From Curtobacterium sp. SGAir0471 (lineage in GTDB: Bacteria > Actinomycetota > Actinomycetes > Actinomycetales > Microbacteriaceae): 64,000 bases of DNA. Shown here piece by piece: positions 62,037 to 64,000 of this stretch. Under the pieces are notes generated by a model. The model searched no databases, was not told the origin of the DNA, and saw only the letters and a program-made list of their open reading frames with translations. The stretch is from NCBI RefSeq assembly GCF_005490985.1, contig NZ_CP027869.1:1116001-1180000 (forward strand). Reading direction: 5' to 3'. Position 1 is the first letter of the stretch; the number at the start of each line of letters is the position of its first letter. The position numbers and the translations under genes are program-made.

Positions 62037-64000
62037 GTGAAACTCAAGGTGACCATCGCAGGGCCGCGGGCAGACCGCGACGTCGTGGTGACGGCGGACG
62101 TGACGGCGACCATCGGCTCGCTTGCCGACCGGTTGTCCCGTGGGCGGACCGCGGCCGACGGCGTGCCGCTGACGCTGCGCGTGTGGTTCCCCGACCGACC
62201 GCAGCCACGCCTGCTCAACCCGTCGGCCACGGTGCACGAGTCGTCGCTCCGGTCCGGCTGCCGGGTCGAGGTCGTCGCGGCGACGGACCGACGGCGCGGC
62301 GACGACGTCGAGGACGCCCCGGCGGCGGTCGCGCAGGTGCTCTCCGGCCCGGACGCCGGCAATGAGTACACGCTGTCCCAGGGGGTCAACCTCGTCGGTC
62401 GCGACGCGATGGCACAGGTCTGGCTCGCGGGCGACGACCTGGTCTCCCGACGCCACGCCACCGTGACGGTCGGCGAGACCGTCGAGGTCGTCGACCTCAA
62501 CTCCGCGAACGGGGTCGAGGTGGACGGGCGGCTCGTGGCGCGTGCCTTCGTCGATCCCGACACCACGATCCGGATCGGTGACACGACGCTGCGCATCCGA
62601 TCGCTGCCCACCGCGCCGTCCGCGCTGGTCGCGGACGCCTCCGCGTCGGCGGTCCCCGAGGCGGACTTCAGCCGTTCGCCCCGCGTCGAACCGGCGCACC
62701 GCGGCCGTCAGTTCACCCTGCCCGAGATCCCGGTGCCGGGCGAGAAGCCCCGGCTGCCGATGATCGCGATCATCGCGCCGATCATCCTCGGCGCGGTCCT
62801 GTTCCTCGTCACGAAGCAGCCGTACACGCTGATCTTCATCGCACTGTCGCCGGTCATCATGATCGGCACGTGGATCGACCAGCGTGTGCAGGCCCGGCGG
62901 AGGCGTCGCGACGAACGCCAGCGCTTCGAGGAGTCGCTCGCCGACTCCCGCGAACGACTCGCTGCGGTCCGCGCGGCCGAGATCGAGGCGCGGACGGCCG
63001 AGTCACCGGCCCCGGCGGTCGTGACGGCGGCGATGCGCGACCGCTCGGCACTGCTCTGGACCCGGAAGCCCGAGCACACCACCTTCCTCGAGGTCCGCTT
63101 CGGTGCCGGCACCCAGCCGTCCCGTTCCACCGTCACCCTGCCGTCGAAGAACTCCGGCAGCGTCGACGACTGGAACCGCGCCGAGGCGCTCGCCGACGAG
63201 TACGCCACGGTCGGGCCGGTGCCCGTGGTCGAGACGTTCGAACGGGCCGGCGCGATCGGTGTCGCCGGCACCGGGCTGGCGGCGGATGACGTCGCGAGGT
63301 CGCTCGTGGTGCAGCTCGCGGGGCTGCACAGCCCGGCGGACCTCGTGCTCACCGCGTTCGCCGGGGGCACGACCACCGACCAGTGGTCGTGGCTCAAGTG
63401 GCTGCCGCACGTGGACTCGCCCTACAGCCCACTGCGGTCCACGGGGCTCGTGCACGACTTCGCCGGCGCCTCGACGCTGCTGGCCGAGCTCGAGGGCCTC
63501 GTGGCGACCCGCCGTGCAGCCGGCTCGGGCCGCGGCGAACAGGTCCGGTCGCGCATCGACGAGTCCCGCGCCCTCGACGAGGACCACGGCGAGTCGGTGG
63601 ACCGTCTCCCCGCGACCCCGGCCGTGGTCGTGCTCGTCACGGCCGAGGCGCCCGCCGACCGTGCCCGGCTCGTCGCCCTGGCCGAGGAGGGACCCGACCT
63701 CGGCGTGCACGTCCTCTGGCTCGCACCCACGCTGCAGGCGCTGCCCGTGGTGTGCCGCACGCACATCGTGCTCGACCGGGCGAGCGGCACCGCCACGGTC
63801 GGCTTCGTCCGGTCCGGACAGTCGGTGGTGCTCGACGAGCTCGACCGCGTGGACAGCATCGAGGCGGCGACGGTCGCCCGCGCGATCGCGCCGATCCAGG
63901 ACTCCGGCGCGCGGGTCCTCGACGAGACCGACCTGCCGCACAGCGTGGCGTTCGTCGACCTGTACGAGGGCGACGTCGCCGGTGACCCGTCCGCGATCGT
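62037..64000 (+). CDS. FHA-domain FtsK/SpoIIIE-type secretion ATPase (EssC/EccC-like), partial
   Basis: The gene enters at GTG 62037 and runs off the right edge after 654 codons without a stop. Residues 1-85 are a ubiquitin/YukD-like start (VKLKVTIAGPRADRDVVV). An FHA domain spans about 105-185, with VNLVGRDAMAQVWLAGDDLVSRRHATVTV and LNSANGVEVDG, the phosphothreonine-binding loops. Two helices follow (MIAIIAPIILGAVLFLV, YTLIFIALSPVIMIGTWI), then a coiled coil and the LLWTRKPEHTTFLEVRFGAG motif that opens EssC/EccC-type type VII secretion ATPases. The ATPase modules would lie beyond the edge. The FHA domain in front is EssC-like rather than ESX EccC-like. Confidence 0.85.
   Translation, partial: MKLKVTIAGPRADRDVVVTADVTATIGSLADRLSRGRTAADGVPLTLRVWFPDRPQPRLLNPSATVHESSLRSGCRVEVVAATDRRRGDDVEDAPAAVAQVLSGPDAGNEYTLSQGVNLVGRDAMAQVWLAGDDLVSRRHATVTVGETVEVVDLNSANGVEVDGRLVARAFVDPDTTIRIGDTTLRIRSLPTAPSALVADASASAVPEADFSRSPRVEPAHRGRQFTLPEIPVPGEKPRLPMIAIIAPIILGAVLFLVTKQPYTLIFIALSPVIMIGTWIDQRVQARRRRRDERQRFEESLADSRERLAAVRAAEIEARTAESPAPAVVTAAMRDRSALLWTRKPEHTTFLEVRFGAGTQPSRSTVTLPSKNSGSVDDWNRAEALADEYATVGPVPVVETFERAGAIGVAGTGLAADDVARSLVVQLAGLHSPADLVLTAFAGGTTTDQWSWLKWLPHVDSPYSPLRSTGLVHDFAGASTLLAELEGLVATRRAAGSGRGEQVRSRIDESRALDEDHGESVDRLPATPAVVVLVTAEAPADRARLVALAEEGPDLGVHVLWLAPTLQALPVVCRTHIVLDRASGTATVGFVRSGQSVVLDELDRVDSIEAATVARAIAPIQDSGARVLDETDLPHSVAFVDLYEGDVAGDPSAI

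Noticed and set aside
1..64000. Insertion sequences, prophage or integrated island
   Set aside because: I found no transposase, integrase, phage gene, tRNA target site or direct terminal repeat. Codon use looks even throughout.

Overview
The window is very GC-rich, almost fully coding DNA from an actinobacterial chromosome. Codon use (strong C/G in third position), many GTG starts, start codons with only a -10 box in front of them, an actinobacterial LexA box (TCGAAC-N4-GTTCGA) and the gene content point to Microbacteriaceae. A Curtobacterium-like organism is my best guess, but the genus is an inference. I see no rRNA, tRNA, CRISPR array, prophage or insertion sequence.

Left part (1-15.4 kb), mostly housekeeping and accessory genes: a partial DUF3533-type membrane protein, a CPA1 Na+/H+ antiporter, a Pit phosphate transporter with a small membrane partner, aspartate ammonia-lyase, a YihY membrane protein, an MFS exporter, an FKBP prolyl isomerase with an aldo/keto reductase, a HelD-type RNA polymerase-associated helicase, a protealysin-like M4 protease beside its emfourin-type inhibitor, a GH6 glycoside hydrolase and a VanZ protein.

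Middle part (15.4-48.8 kb): a conserved actinobacterial core block with the same gene content and order as the pnp-to-lexA region of mycobacteria. It holds rpsO, pnp, an M16 peptidase, dapB, thyA-folA, dapA, rnj, ftsK, pgsA, cinA, clgR, DUF3046, recA-recX, miaB-miaA, dapF, hflX, lexA and a LysM gene. Lysine/peptidoglycan precursor synthesis (dapB, dapA, dapF), RNA turnover (pnp, rnj), chromosome segregation (ftsK) and the SOS response (recA, recX, lexA, LysM protein) lie together. A MacAB-like export operon is inserted between rnj and ftsK.

Right part (48.9-64 kb): hisC-hisB-hisH-hisA/priA and sseB, then parA-scpA-scpB-rluB-tyrA-cmk-der, and finally the first two thirds of a kilobase-scale FHA/EssC-like type VII secretion ATPase cut by the right edge.

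Three signals stand out beyond the genes. First, a family of long intergenic hairpins with a shared arm (GACGGACGGGAGGC or CGGCCGGGAGGC) occurs at seven places, nearly always just after a stop codon, and includes a perfect 52-base palindrome. Second, about twenty genes carry a TANNNT hexamer only 6-9 bases before the start codon, which predicts widespread leaderless mRNAs, including one palindromic 10-mer that serves two divergent genes. Third, the RluB pseudouridine synthase carries an N-terminal tail of roughly 400 residues, about 250 of them RGG/GYRGRD repeats.
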